The notes under the pieces: model-generated
Database searches by the model: none
Told to the model about the DNA's origin: nothing
The model's input: only the letters and a program-made list of their open reading frames with translations
Position numbers and translations under genes: made by a program
Source of the DNA: a virus
Reading direction: 5' to 3' (one strand)
IMG/VR virus record: IMGVR_UViG_3300031576_000004
Coordinates: 99,303 to 163,302 of that record
Length of the DNA stretch: 64,000 bases
Shown: positions 47,614 to 56,615 of the stretch, one piece after another
Numbering within the stretch: position 1 is the stretch's first letter
Layout of the letters: each line of letters starts with the position of its first letter

Positions 47614-48567
47614 TCAAGGACCGACTTCGTAGTCAATCTCAAGGTAGTCCTGAACTGACGAGTCTGGGAACTGTTCCGACTCGACAAGCAGCGTAAATGT
47701 GGTCGTGCTTGTCTTGTCCACCAACGAGTCCCTTAGTTTAATGCCGTTCAAGTAAACCTTTAGACTTCCGGTTACGTATGAGTCTCCGCCAGGAAGCGTG
47801 AACAGCGCATTTAGGCCGTTTTGAGCCCCCACTGGCGTGGCGTTGTATTCGTGGTCATGGGCGAGACCTTCGAGCGTTGAAACCCTGTTATCGAGGCCCA
47901 CAAGGTCCCTGGTGTTCGGAACGGCAACGTCAAAGGCTGTGCCTTTAATATCAGCCAGGATGGCGGCAACGTCGGCTTCAATTTCTCCGACGGCGATTCC
48001 TTCAGAAAGAAGCGTCTTAATGGGCAGCTCGCCTAGAGTGCTCTGCAGGCCGTACTTCACCTTTATCTGGACGCCTGGCGGCGCACTAAACTGTATGTAC
48101 GGGTTAAGCGCCCAGGTATTCCCAACAACGGTCGTCGTGCCCGCAGAGTCTGATGTCACGTCGGTAACGATCTCGAGCTCAAAATCATCCGATGCCCTGA
48201 ATATCCCTATAAATGTTTCTACAGCTTCCAGCGGCACTATCCCGACGTAAATTGGCGTCAGAGACGTTACCTGATAATAAGACGTCGCCACAACACCAGC
48301 AGATGTCTCCTGCGCTGGAATCGCCATCGGCTTAAGGTTGAACTCGTCTAGGGCGTCCTGAACAGTGGTCGTCGACAGGGCTGATGCCGTTGGGTCAAAA
48401 AGGATATCAACAGCCGGATGCGCCTTGGCTGGATACGCCGAGTTAACTATGTGAGCTTCTAGCTCTGCCGTTGTGAACGATATCCCGATAAGCGCTTGGA
48501 TATCATCCGTAACATAGAAGATGTTCGGATCGAGCTGTTTCCTAGGTATTCTGTGAAAATCAACCAT
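47614..48567 (-). CDS. Tail-appendage structural protein
   Basis: A 317-residue protein. The N-terminus (VDFHRIPRKQLDPNIFYVTD) is attachment-like and a helical middle (GEIEADVAAILADIKGTAFD) links to a C-terminal module. That module (GSLKVYLNGIKLRDSLVDKT, then FTLLVESEQF) contains the VYLNGI-x-Ly segment also seen in 52645 and 54729. The common module suggests shared assembly among these three appendage proteins. No receptor or enzymatic motif is seen. Confidence 0.68.
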   Translation of the reverse strand: MVDFHRIPRKQLDPNIFYVTDDIQALIGISFTTAELEAHIVNSAYPAKAHPAVDILFDPTASALSTTTVQDALDEFNLKPMAIPAQETSAGVVATSYYQVTSLTPIYVGIVPLEAVETFIGIFRASDDFELEIVTDVTSDSAGTTTVVGNTWALNPYIQFSAPPGVQIKVKYGLQSTLGELPIKTLLSEGIAVGEIEADVAAILADIKGTAFDVAVPNTRDLVGLDNRVSTLEGLAHDHEYNATPVGAQNGLNALFTLPGGDSYVTGSLKVYLNGIKLRDSLVDKTSTTTFTLLVESEQFPDSSVQDYLEIDYEVGP

Positions 48568-48593
48568 GTCTATTTATTCCTAGCGCCTTTGCG

Positions 48594-49088
48594 TCACTGC
48601 GCGCAAAACCCACCATTTTGATTGTCAGTCGAGAACGCCTTCTTAACAGCATCGATTACGGTAGCCATTCTAAATGGCTTCCGTATAAATTCCACCCCAT
48701 ATTTAAGTGAGATGTCGTGCAATTCGCTATCTGGCTGTGCAGAGATTACTATCGTCTTGAATTTGGCTTTCTGGATTAGCTCTAGGACTTGCTTCCCGTT
48801 CAGCTTCGGCATCCCGATATCAAGAAGAACAAGTCCTATATCGTTCTCAGCTATCTTCCGAACGCAGTCATCTCCGTTAGAAGCTTCTGTAACTTCGTAT
48901 CCAAGCCCCTCGAGAGAATGCCTTATTATATAGCGTATATTTTCGTCGTCATCACAGACCATAACTCTGGCCCCGCGCTTACTAAGCTTTGATCTGAGTA
49001 AGCCGTCAAGATCGGCTATGCTTGCCAAGACCTCTGCGCAATCGTCTTGGACATCAGAGAACGCCTTTTGAACTTCTTGAGTTCTCAT
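48594..49088 (-). CDS. Stand-alone response-regulator receiver domain (CheY-like)
   Basis: A 164-residue protein. Residues ~1-40 form a helical lead (QKAFSDVQDDCAEVLASIAD), then a complete receiver: VMVCDDDENIRYIIRHSLEG with acidic Asp46-48, LLDIGMP with phospho-acceptor Asp90, VISA with Ser116, and RKPF with Lys137. No output domain follows, so it would act like CheY or Spo0F. There is no histidine kinase in the window. A phage receiver could divert or buffer a host two-component signal. It sits unexpectedly inside the adhesin cluster. Confidence 0.85.
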   Translation of the reverse strand: MRTQEVQKAFSDVQDDCAEVLASIADLDGLLRSKLSKRGARVMVCDDDENIRYIIRHSLEGLGYEVTEASNGDDCVRKIAENDIGLVLLDIGMPKLNGKQVLELIQKAKFKTIVISAQPDSELHDISLKYGVEFIRKPFRMATVIDAVKKAFSTDNQNGGFCAQ

Positions 49089-49098
49089 TGCTGTTCTC

Positions 49099-49461
49099 CT
49101 AGAGAAACTTCAGAAGCGTTAAAGCCAAAGCAACCACCGCCTGTATTCCAATCCCAATTCCTGTCCAAAGGGCAATCTTTCCCCTGATCTCTTTCAATTC
49201 CTCTGTATTGTCTTTTGCGTTGTCTTTAATGTCTTCGACCTTCGGTTTATAGATCTCGTCTTTGAATGTCTTAAAGTCGTCCTTGCTGAGCCTAGATTTG
49301 AACAGATCTGTTATGTTTACCTTTATCTCATCAATGTCCTTTGCGCACCTTTTCCCAGTCTCTGCGAGAGTCGCTACTGATCCTCCAAGTTTTACAACAG
49401 ACTCGCTGACCTTGCCAAGCCTGGCGAGAATTTCCTTAATATCGTTATCATCAAATGGCAT
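49099..49461 (-). CDS. Coiled-coil protein with C-terminal membrane anchor
   Basis: A 120-residue protein. Residues ~5-90 are coiled coil (VKLGGSVATLAETGKRCAKD, then IDEIKVNITDLFK), and the C-terminus is one membrane segment (WTGIGIGIQAVVALALTLL). The layout matches XhlA-type hemolysin and phage lysis accessory proteins. It lies two genes upstream of the holin-like protein and could work with it; alternatively it is a tail-anchored appendage. Confidence 0.62.
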   Translation of the reverse strand: MPFDDNDIKEILARLGKVSESVVKLGGSVATLAETGKRCAKDIDEIKVNITDLFKSRLSKDDFKTFKDEIYKPKVEDIKDNAKDNTEELKEIRGKIALWTGIGIGIQAVVALALTLLKFL

Positions 49462-49501
49462 ACAGAATTCCTTATATTACGTAGACCAGCCATTGTTTAA
49501 C

Positions 49502-49771
49502 CTACGGCAGGTCGCCCTTTGCTTTAAAGTATCGCACGAGTTCTACCAACGTGATCGTCTCGTTTTCTATTTTCGCCTTTAGAGGATCCATAACGGAGCT
49601 AGAAGCTGTTGCCCTAGATCCGGCAGCGACAGCACACTCCGCAACACAATCGGGATCGACATCATCATACTCCTCTATAGACTGCCCTATAGTGGGAGTA
49701 AAGTTAGTGAATCCACTAGAAACAATCTTCCCGTCTGCTCCGCGAAGAACTCTCCATTTTGGATTAGCCAT
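49502..49771 (-). CDS. Small tail-cluster protein
   Basis: An 89-residue protein starting MANPKWRVLRGADGKIVSSG, with an acidic middle (EEYDDVDPDCVAECAVAAGS). Its start overlaps the next gene as TAATG, which supports expression. It is a probable accessory to the 49771-52630 fibre trio. No family was recognised. Confidence 0.58.
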   Translation of the reverse strand: MANPKWRVLRGADGKIVSSGFTNFTPTIGQSIEEYDDVDPDCVAECAVAAGSRATASSSVMDPLKAKIENETITLVELVRYFKAKGDLP

Positions 49772-50622
49772 TAGTCTAGATCCTCCATGAACCCGCCAAC
49801 GTCGATGTACATGTTTCCGCTCTGAACCTTATAATCTATAGATTGTGCTGAATCTGTCGGCACCCAGCGCCAAGCGCTTCTTCCAGAATCTGATGCGCCA
49901 ATATTTCGCAGTCCATCTCCTGGCCCGCCTGTCGGACGAACAAAGTGGTCGGATGGGTCCGCGCTCGCGCTTATGCGCACGGCGACATACCCCATTCGGC
50001 TTGTTGGCGCTACTCTTGTAGCAAGAGAGATTGGAGAGAAAGTTGTAGATGTGCCGCTGGTAAGCACATTCAAATGGTCTCCATAAATAAGCATCTTCTG
50101 CCACAAGAAGAACGGAAGCAGGTTCCCAGCACCATCCGTTCTCCGCATTCCAAGATAACGCCAGTAATCACCCGCAATGAACTTATATTGCTTTCTTCCG
50201 TCTGTGAACCCATTAACATCCGCATCTGTCGGATTTGCTGTTGTAAGCTTTATCGTCCCGTCTGCCTTAGTTAGTGCAGCAACATATTGGTTCGCGGCAG
50301 GAGATCCAGACACATAGTTCGCACCCATCGTTACGTCAATGGTGCTGTTTGCTGTCTTGGTAACCGTGAACGCGCCTAGGTTTGTCCGTCCAGCTGTTAT
50401 CAATAGGCTTGATGCTGAGCTGTATTCAGCTTGCATTCCGCTCCTGGCGTGTTCTGACCCAGACCCAGTTGCTCCGCTAATAGACACGAAAGACACGCCG
50501 TTATAGAAGTACAGGATGTTCTGGTCCGTTCTTAGGAACAACAACCCATTAAACAACCCTGTTACAGGGAATGCAGTTCCTGAGAAATTCGCGCGCTGGG
50601 ATAAGACTTTTGTTTCAGCCAT
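49771..50622 (-). CDS. Fibre protein of the SGTAFP trio, copy 1
   Basis: A 283-residue protein. Its first ~45 residues (ANFSGTAFPVTGLFNGLLFL then RTDQNILYFYNGVSFV) are shared with the two following genes. The body is beta-rich with a DHFVRPTGGPGDGLRNIGAS-like C-terminal part. The trio has one shared head and three different tails, so it looks like a receptor-binding protein set or tail-tip complex. Confidence 0.74.
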   Translation of the reverse strand: MAETKVLSQRANFSGTAFPVTGLFNGLLFLRTDQNILYFYNGVSFVSISGATGSGSEHARSGMQAEYSSASSLLITAGRTNLGAFTVTKTANSTIDVTMGANYVSGSPAANQYVAALTKADGTIKLTTANPTDADVNGFTDGRKQYKFIAGDYWRYLGMRRTDGAGNLLPFFLWQKMLIYGDHLNVLTSGTSTTFSPISLATRVAPTSRMGYVAVRISASADPSDHFVRPTGGPGDGLRNIGASDSGRSAWRWVPTDSAQSIDYKVQSGNMYIDVGGFMEDLD

Positions 50623-50633
50623 TTAGATCTCCA

Positions 50634-51644
50634 TTAGACAAGCCTTCTGGCAGGCGTGGAATTGAAGCCTTTATCTGTAGCAAAAAATGCTTGCCCTGAA
50701 TTCGCACCTCTAACTGCTCTGTATAGAGCAGAAACAGTTGTTGGATTTGCCGTGAGCGTTGTGACGTTTTCGCCAACACCTTGGAAAGTATCAAACCCAG
50801 ACGAATCAACAAGAACTGCCGGAGCAACTGAGAACGCTCCGTTCCATGTAATCGTTCCAGTGGTCGCAGTGCTGTAGAAAAACCCTGCCTCAAATTTGTG
50901 ACCGGCTTTAAACGACCCAGAGCCAGTTGAGGTTGGGTTATTGCTGTTCTGGCCAGCGCCTGTTGATTCAATTGCCATAACTGTAATTCCGTACCCAGAC
51001 GCGTTATTTGAATGCCAGGCAATCGCGTGAGTCCCGTGCCTATCGACATCAGACGTCGACGGAGTCCCAGAGAAGTTTAGCCCAGGCTTTTGACCTCCTG
51101 GATCAGCTGTCGCAACCTGGGAATTCCCGAACATTGCGGGGGTTCTTAGGAATGTCCGAGGGAATTGAATCCCGTCTGAGTTGTGTGAGTTCATTGTGGT
51201 TATTTCCTGGAACGTGTGCAGCAATACGCTGCTGTTTATCATCCAGCTTCCAGGGGTACATGAAAAATAATGAATTGCGTGCGATGATCCGGAGCTCGAC
51301 CGAACTTCGAACGCTGTTTTCGTGACGTTCCTAAACCTAAGAACAGCAGATGCGTCCCCCTCTTCAAGGCTAACGGCAACAAACGGATATTCAGTAAACG
51401 TTCCGCCGAACGGGATTGATGTCCAACCCGCGTTGCTCACGCCAGTAGTTCTGTTGGCATCCCACTGGAATGTCGCGATTGTTCCGCCAGTTCCTCCGGC
51501 AAGCTCCGCGAAAGACGCTCCATTGTAGTAATACAAAATCCCAAGGTCTGTTCTAAAAAACATCAGGCCAGCAAACAGTCCTACAGTAGGGAATGCGGTT
51601 CCTGACCAGTTAGATCTCTGTGGCGAGGTAAATGTTTCGACCAT
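50634..51644 (-). CDS. Fibre protein of the SGTAFP trio, copy 2
   Basis: A 336-residue protein. ATG 51644 (MVETFTSPQRSN) is preferred because it overlaps the previous stop as TAATG. The head (NWSGTAFPTVGLFAGLMFFR then LGILYYYNGASFAE) matches copies 1 and 3. The body includes WMINSSVLLHTFQEITTMNS and FSVAPAVLVDSSGFDTFQ. It is closest to copy 3 in its central part (FACTPGVWIVNDFLVWAFSA is the copy 3 counterpart). Confidence 0.75.
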   Translation of the reverse strand: MVETFTSPQRSNWSGTAFPTVGLFAGLMFFRTDLGILYYYNGASFAELAGGTGGTIATFQWDANRTTGVSNAGWTSIPFGGTFTEYPFVAVSLEEGDASAVLRFRNVTKTAFEVRSSSGSSHAIHYFSCTPGSWMINSSVLLHTFQEITTMNSHNSDGIQFPRTFLRTPAMFGNSQVATADPGGQKPGLNFSGTPSTSDVDRHGTHAIAWHSNNASGYGITVMAIESTGAGQNSNNPTSTGSGSFKAGHKFEAGFFYSTATTGTITWNGAFSVAPAVLVDSSGFDTFQGVGENVTTLTANPTTVSALYRAVRGANSGQAFFATDKGFNSTPARRLV

Positions 51645-52630
51645 TAGATCAGCCTCCTGGCAGTCACAGAGTTGTGCCCAGATGTCATTGCCATCCACGT
51701 AATAAAGTTTGAAGTTCCGCCAGCGGTAATCTCAATTGTCATGCTGCCAACAAGAGGGTTGGCTGTTATATTCCTGTGCATAACTGCGCCGCCAGTCACG
51801 TTTCCGGCTCCAAGCATTCCAACTGGCGCGGCTCCAAATGGCGTGTTGAAGGTTATTGTGGATGCATTCGCAGCACCATTCCGGAAGAAACCACACTCAA
51901 TTTGATGGCCAGCCTTCCAAGATCCCATTCCTGCAGAGGTGATGCTATTGCCACTTTGGGCTGCTCCAGTCGGCTCTATTAGAATCGCATGGAATGGTGT
52001 TTGCCCAGCATTCGGCTCGAACTCTGTATGTTGTCCAGCATCAAGGTCCGCGAGATCGTCCTGGAGGCCAGCGTGAAGCGTAACGCTTCCGTCGCCGAGG
52101 TCTGCCTCGGATGTCTTTTTGTTGGATGCAAATACTGCTGGAGTCCTGCTAAACGGACGTGGCCATGGGGCCATCCAGCCAGTTGCCGCGTCTGTCATTT
52201 GTGCAGAGAACGCCCATACCAGAAAGTCATTTACGATCCACACGCCAGGGGTGCAGGCAAAATAAGAAATGGCAGCAGTTGTTCCGCCCGCAGTCGTAAG
52301 TCTAAACCCAGTCTTTGAAACCCTGCGAACGCTCCCGCCTGATCCGGCAGTAGCAGCGTTGATCTGTGATGTGTGTGTAAGAATCGGATAACTTGTGAAC
52401 GAAGATATGAATGGAACCGCGGTCTCTGTTGTGAAATCTCCAGCAACTCGTTGAGTTTCCCACTCAAACGTTGCTAAGGATCCAGCGCTCTCGATTTCAG
52501 CAAATGTTGCACCAGTGTAGTAATATAGCTTTGCTAGATCAGTCCTGAAAAAAAGCATCCCAGTGAACAGCCCATCAAATGGGAAGGCTGTTCCAGACTG
52601 ATTAACCTGATGTGGCCCAAGTCTTTTCAT
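51644..52630 (-). CDS. Fibre protein of the SGTAFP trio, copy 3
   Basis: A 328-residue protein with the same head (VNQSGTAFPFDGLFTGMLFF then LAKLYYYTGATFAE) and a body partly alike copy 2 (FACTPGVWIVNDFLVW, GSWKAGHQIECGFFRNGA). The tail is beta-rich and ends FITWMAMTSGHNSVTARRLI. Together with the other copies it supports gene duplication followed by exchange of receptor-facing parts. Confidence 0.75.
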   Translation of the reverse strand: MKRLGPHQVNQSGTAFPFDGLFTGMLFFRTDLAKLYYYTGATFAEIESAGSLATFEWETQRVAGDFTTETAVPFISSFTSYPILTHTSQINAATAGSGGSVRRVSKTGFRLTTAGGTTAAISYFACTPGVWIVNDFLVWAFSAQMTDAATGWMAPWPRPFSRTPAVFASNKKTSEADLGDGSVTLHAGLQDDLADLDAGQHTEFEPNAGQTPFHAILIEPTGAAQSGNSITSAGMGSWKAGHQIECGFFRNGAANASTITFNTPFGAAPVGMLGAGNVTGGAVMHRNITANPLVGSMTIEITAGGTSNFITWMAMTSGHNSVTARRLI

Positions 52631-52644
52631 AGTCTATAACTCCG

Positions 52645-54201
52645 TTAATCAGTTGGGTGCTTGACAACTTTGATTGAATCGCCAAGTGCTGCGCCCACAG
52701 TTAGCGTGATCGAGGACGTGCTCGTCTCTGTGTAGTCCACAGTAATATCCTGAAGAAGCCCGTTCTGGAATACCATGATCTGCTTTGCGCCGGTGGTGTA
52801 TGTGAAAAGCGTGAGCGTAAATAACAGCTGCCCTGCTGTCGCAGAGAATATCTGCTCGTTTGCAGCATTCATCGCCCCAGTAGAATCTCCGACTTTCCAG
52901 ATGGTTACTTTCTCGCCCAATGGTCTTCCAACACCGAATGTAATTGATGTAGAAGACGTCTCTGTGTAATCGTCTCCTGACGTCATGTAGACGCCGCCAG
53001 AGAACACAAGGATCTCGTCTTGGCCAGTTGTGTATGAGAATGTCGTCGGATAAACCGTCTGTCCAGACGTTGAAGTTATCGTTGTGCGGAGAGGCTGGAT
53101 CCCCCCAATGATCGGTGTGACCGTGGGTCCAACCTTCCAAATTGTTACAGATTCACCAACGACGCGTCCGGATAGGAACGTAATTGACGTTGTGGTTGTT
53201 TCTGTATAGTCGGATCCAAGCGTCATGAAGACGCCGCTAGCGAACACTAGAAGTTCATTCTCTCCAATGTCATAAGAGAACGGAGTTGTAAATACAGTCT
53301 GCCCACCAGATGCCGTCTGAACGCTTAGCTGAGGCTGAGTTGTTGATCCAGACCCACCACCAAGGTTCAGGAAGAATCTGACGTCTGTAATGTCAGAATC
53401 AGCGATAAGAACCGCGCCTGTCTCGTCGATCAGAACTTCCGCGATTACCTGTTTGTCGCTTGGGTACGTTGGAACGGTTGGAACCAGAGCCTGGACTCCA
53501 ACCTGAACCCCAAGAACGGCTAGATCATCAATAGTTAGAAGGTCAATCCGGCTTTCGCCAACGATAGTTACTGGGGCAAAAGCTGGGCTTGATCCGCCAG
53601 CAAACAAAACGCTTCCAGTTCCGTCAGACTTAACGAACCTTCCTGTTTCAACGAAGACCGTGTTGGCGATTACAGTCTCTTCGTGTGGGCGCAGCATATC
53701 CAGGCCAGCCTGCGTTATGAACGACCCGAATGGGTTACCCAGAGATATCGCGCTAACGTTCGTTATGTTTGCATTAACGATGAACGTTACGGCGGCCCCA
53801 ACAAACACAGTCGCAAGCAGGATCTGGTTTGCTGCTGGAGTTGGGGCTATTGGGGATGCCGCTGGGGTTCCTGCAACAGCGATATAAACAGCTGGGTTAT
53901 TCAGGTTTGAGAACGTGTGCTGCGCAACAATGATGTCTTTTCGAGGGAGCGTAGCATGTGCCGCCGCCAATGTAACAGCGGACGATAGAGTTAAGCTTTC
54001 AGCAATCCTGACGTTTTCGTTTGTTAGAAGTACGCTCTCCGTGGCTCCATTGAGCTCGATATTGAGACTCATGCTCGGAACAAATGTCTGCTGGACGAAG
54101 AAGCCCTTGTAAACACCGGCGGGCAGGATGCCCTTGTAATGTGTATTTAAAAGGCTACTGCGCCTTGGAGCTCCGAAGTCTAAAATTCTGCTCTGGGTCA
54201 T
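52645..54201 (-). CDS. Fibre protein with three DYTETS repeats
   Basis: A 518-residue protein. Residues ~305-518 hold three copies of a ~70-residue unit: TPFSYDIGENELLVFASGVF, then DYTETTTTSITFLSGR; TTFSYTTGQDEILVFSGGVY, then DYTETSSTSITFGVGR; and TLFTYTTGAKQIMVFQNGLL, then DYTETSTSSITLTVGA. Each ends in a WKVG or VKHP stretch. The N-terminal part (RILDFGAPRRSSLLNTHYKG) is attachment-like. Long tail or side fibre with stacked beta domains. Confidence 0.78.
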   Translation of the reverse strand: MTQSRILDFGAPRRSSLLNTHYKGILPAGVYKGFFVQQTFVPSMSLNIELNGATESVLLTNENVRIAESLTLSSAVTLAAAHATLPRKDIIVAQHTFSNLNNPAVYIAVAGTPAASPIAPTPAANQILLATVFVGAAVTFIVNANITNVSAISLGNPFGSFITQAGLDMLRPHEETVIANTVFVETGRFVKSDGTGSVLFAGGSSPAFAPVTIVGESRIDLLTIDDLAVLGVQVGVQALVPTVPTYPSDKQVIAEVLIDETGAVLIADSDITDVRFFLNLGGGSGSTTQPQLSVQTASGGQTVFTTPFSYDIGENELLVFASGVFMTLGSDYTETTTTSITFLSGRVVGESVTIWKVGPTVTPIIGGIQPLRTTITSTSGQTVYPTTFSYTTGQDEILVFSGGVYMTSGDDYTETSSTSITFGVGRPLGEKVTIWKVGDSTGAMNAANEQIFSATAGQLLFTLTLFTYTTGAKQIMVFQNGLLQDITVDYTETSTSSITLTVGAALGDSIKVVKHPTD

Positions 54202-54210
54202 CAGTTACTC

Positions 54211-54675
54211 CTAGAAGAACACTTCCCAGTCGACGATCAGGCTGTTCGCTGCAGTCTTGATTACTTTACTAAATGTCACACGGGCAACCATTATATCGCT
54301 AGTAGAGAATAACCCAGCCTCTGTTAAATCGCCATTAGATTCAATTGGCAGAAACGTCGCTGTGAACTTAACCTTCTTGGCAATCGGGAATGTAATGGCA
54401 TCGATGTTTTTTGCTAGTCCAAGCTGGGCCTCTAAAGCCACGTCAGCAGGCAGAGGAACCACTGGGGTGAACGGATCTCCCACGACATGGCCTCCGGTCC
54501 CAACCGCGATCTTTGAGATGATGTCGGTGAAATCCTGGCCGGCAAGCTTGATAGAGACGTCCTGATAACCGTTGACAGCCAAATTGCTGGCGCGGAACTC
54601 AGAAACGATGTTGCCATCGCTCACAAGTGCTATCCGCACATTGCCTTTCGGCATTGGTAGTTTGTCGCTATACAT
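54211..54675 (-). CDS. Tail-collar-like protein
   Basis: A 154-residue protein with NVRIALVSDGNIVSEFRASN, then AVGTGGHVVGDPFTPVVPL, and TAANSLIVDWEVFF at the end. This AVGTG...P....ALE pattern is common in small phage tail and fibre-collar proteins. It sits between the fibre cluster and the large tail protein at 54729. It probably caps or joins appendages to the baseplate; the family call is tentative. Confidence 0.6.
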   Translation of the reverse strand: MYSDKLPMPKGNVRIALVSDGNIVSEFRASNLAVNGYQDVSIKLAGQDFTDIISKIAVGTGGHVVGDPFTPVVPLPADVALEAQLGLAKNIDAITFPIAKKVKFTATFLPIESNGDLTEAGLFSTSDIMVARVTFSKVIKTAANSLIVDWEVFF

Positions 54676-54728
54676 TGCCGTTTCCAGATTTTACCAGTTC
54701 CATTTCACCCAGTCAATCTATGAGAAAT

Positions 54729-56615
54729 CTAGACGAGAGTCAGAGTCACTGAATCCCCTGGCATCGGAAGCACATCGGACGGCACCATGAACCCAACAAG
54801 CATATAGTCAGTATAGGCTGGTTTAATAGCGTCGAGGAAGCTTGTTATGTCGCTAATTACGGATTCTGAATTAAGAAGATCCATTGCCACCTTAACCAGA
54901 AACACGTGGTGCTTTAAGTACCTATAGAACAAGATGTTAATCTCGTCTGCCTCGCCAGACGTTAGGAACAGAAAGTCATCGAATATCCCGCCGTCATCAA
55001 GGAACCCGCCGTCATCGAAATATCCTGAATATTGGAAGTCTGGATCAACGGCAAATTGGGCGACCAGGCGGAATAGGGACGGGAACTGCTTGTACCAGTC
55101 AGGCGTGTTTACATCGTCAATTACATCAACGCCATCGCTTATTGCTGCAAATCTTGATAGCTGGTCCCCAGCAGAAACTATTGGGCTTCTTGGTTGATTT
55201 ACTACAAAGACCTGGCCATCAGATAGTGTTATCTCATAAGAGGCCGGAACCAATCCATCGTTCGTGATGGATGCTACAGACGTTGGCGTAAGAGCGAATG
55301 GAAGCCCAAGAAGGATCTTTAGGCCTGTCTCTATGTTTGATACTGTTGGCCCGTTCCATAGGACGTACCACAGCCCCTGAACCTGTCTCCTATACAAGTC
55401 GCTATTGGGCCTAACAAGCCCAACGATCTCTCCGAAATTCCTTTGGACCGTACGCTCGTTCACAAATAGGTCTGGGAACCAAGCGTCCTCAAATTGGACA
55501 TTCGTGAATAGGAACCCAGACCTAATGGTGAATTCCGCTGGGTTTGTGAGTTTAATCCCAGGAATCTCGACGTAGTCCTGCATTACTGGGGCATCGATAA
55601 TGTCCGGATCCAGCTCGTGTCTGTAGAGGTATTCGAAGTAGTGGTATTCAACCTCTACGATATCCTGCTGCACAAGCGTCTGGTTAAACAGAATGATGTC
55701 GCTGTTAATCCCGACTACCTTATAGTCGATGTCTCGTGTCAGAAGGACCCCGTTCAGGAACACGGACTCCGCGTATTTAAGAGTGTCGAATCCAAGGCTG
55801 TCTCCAGTGACAGTGGCAACTGTGACCTTAACCGCCGTGCTAACCTCATTCATTATCTTTGTAAATCTGAAATGCTTGTGGACCTCGTTCTCATTATCCC
55901 TTGTCCACCTTAGCTCTATTTTGTCTCCAACAAGCAGGCCGACACCAAGAATTAACGTTACGCTGTTAAACTCCGTGTAGAACGATTGGTCCTGCTTTGC
56001 ACCGTTTACAAACACCTCAATTGGGTTGTCGGCGTCTCCGAATTGATACGGCCCTTGCCCCAGTGGATCAAAGGCATCTCCAGCAGCTCCGGTCCATGTT
56101 GCCTTCGGCGCTGTTAAGAGTTCGGCGAACCTAAGATGCCTGTGCTCTTCGGGGATCTCGTATCTGTACCAGACAACATAAACAACGTCTCCGGACGCTA
56201 GAGGCTGAACGAAATAAACCTTTGTCGCGTCAGCTATGTTGTATGTGTAATCAGTATCTCTAGTCATGTAAACGCCGTTCAGGAATACTGCGAGATTAAC
56301 CTCTTCCTCTGGTGGAGATGCAGCAGGAACTAGCGTAACAAAGGTTTCTCCGCCAGTTGCCGTAAACTCGAACGCAAAGTGGTCATGAGGAACCTTGTTA
56401 TCTATGTAAGCGTCGAACTGAATATTCACCCACTGCTTGTGCCATCTAACAGGAACAGTCAGAACTGATTTCGACAGGTCAGCCTGATAAACCTGAAGGT
56501 ACTCGTTATCCCAAACGGTTGTCAGCCCCTGCCAAAACTTGGAGAGCTGGCTACGCTGTTGATAGCTCTTCCAGAAGTCTGAAAGGACTGAGTAGAACAG
56601 ATCTGATTCGGGCAT
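54729..56615 (-). CDS. Large tail-baseplate structural protein with FLNGVxLTRD modules
   Basis: A 628-residue protein. It starts with a helical part (SDFWKSYQQRSQLSKFWQGL), then repeats modules of the type VFLNGVYMTRDTDY, VFVNGAKQDQSFY and VFLNGVLLTRDIDY, each joined to a beta segment. A C-terminal helical region (TSFLDAIKPAYTDYMLVGFM) ends in DVLPMPGDSVTLTLV. The same module recurs at 47614 and 52645. Its end-to-start contact with the J-like gene (56615) places it at the baseplate. Exact function is unassigned. Confidence 0.72.
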   Translation of the reverse strand: MPESDLFYSVLSDFWKSYQQRSQLSKFWQGLTTVWDNEYLQVYQADLSKSVLTVPVRWHKQWVNIQFDAYIDNKVPHDHFAFEFTATGGETFVTLVPAASPPEEEVNLAVFLNGVYMTRDTDYTYNIADATKVYFVQPLASGDVVYVVWYRYEIPEEHRHLRFAELLTAPKATWTGAAGDAFDPLGQGPYQFGDADNPIEVFVNGAKQDQSFYTEFNSVTLILGVGLLVGDKIELRWTRDNENEVHKHFRFTKIMNEVSTAVKVTVATVTGDSLGFDTLKYAESVFLNGVLLTRDIDYKVVGINSDIILFNQTLVQQDIVEVEYHYFEYLYRHELDPDIIDAPVMQDYVEIPGIKLTNPAEFTIRSGFLFTNVQFEDAWFPDLFVNERTVQRNFGEIVGLVRPNSDLYRRQVQGLWYVLWNGPTVSNIETGLKILLGLPFALTPTSVASITNDGLVPASYEITLSDGQVFVVNQPRSPIVSAGDQLSRFAAISDGVDVIDDVNTPDWYKQFPSLFRLVAQFAVDPDFQYSGYFDDGGFLDDGGIFDDFLFLTSGEADEINILFYRYLKHHVFLVKVAMDLLNSESVISDITSFLDAIKPAYTDYMLVGFMVPSDVLPMPGDSVTLTLV

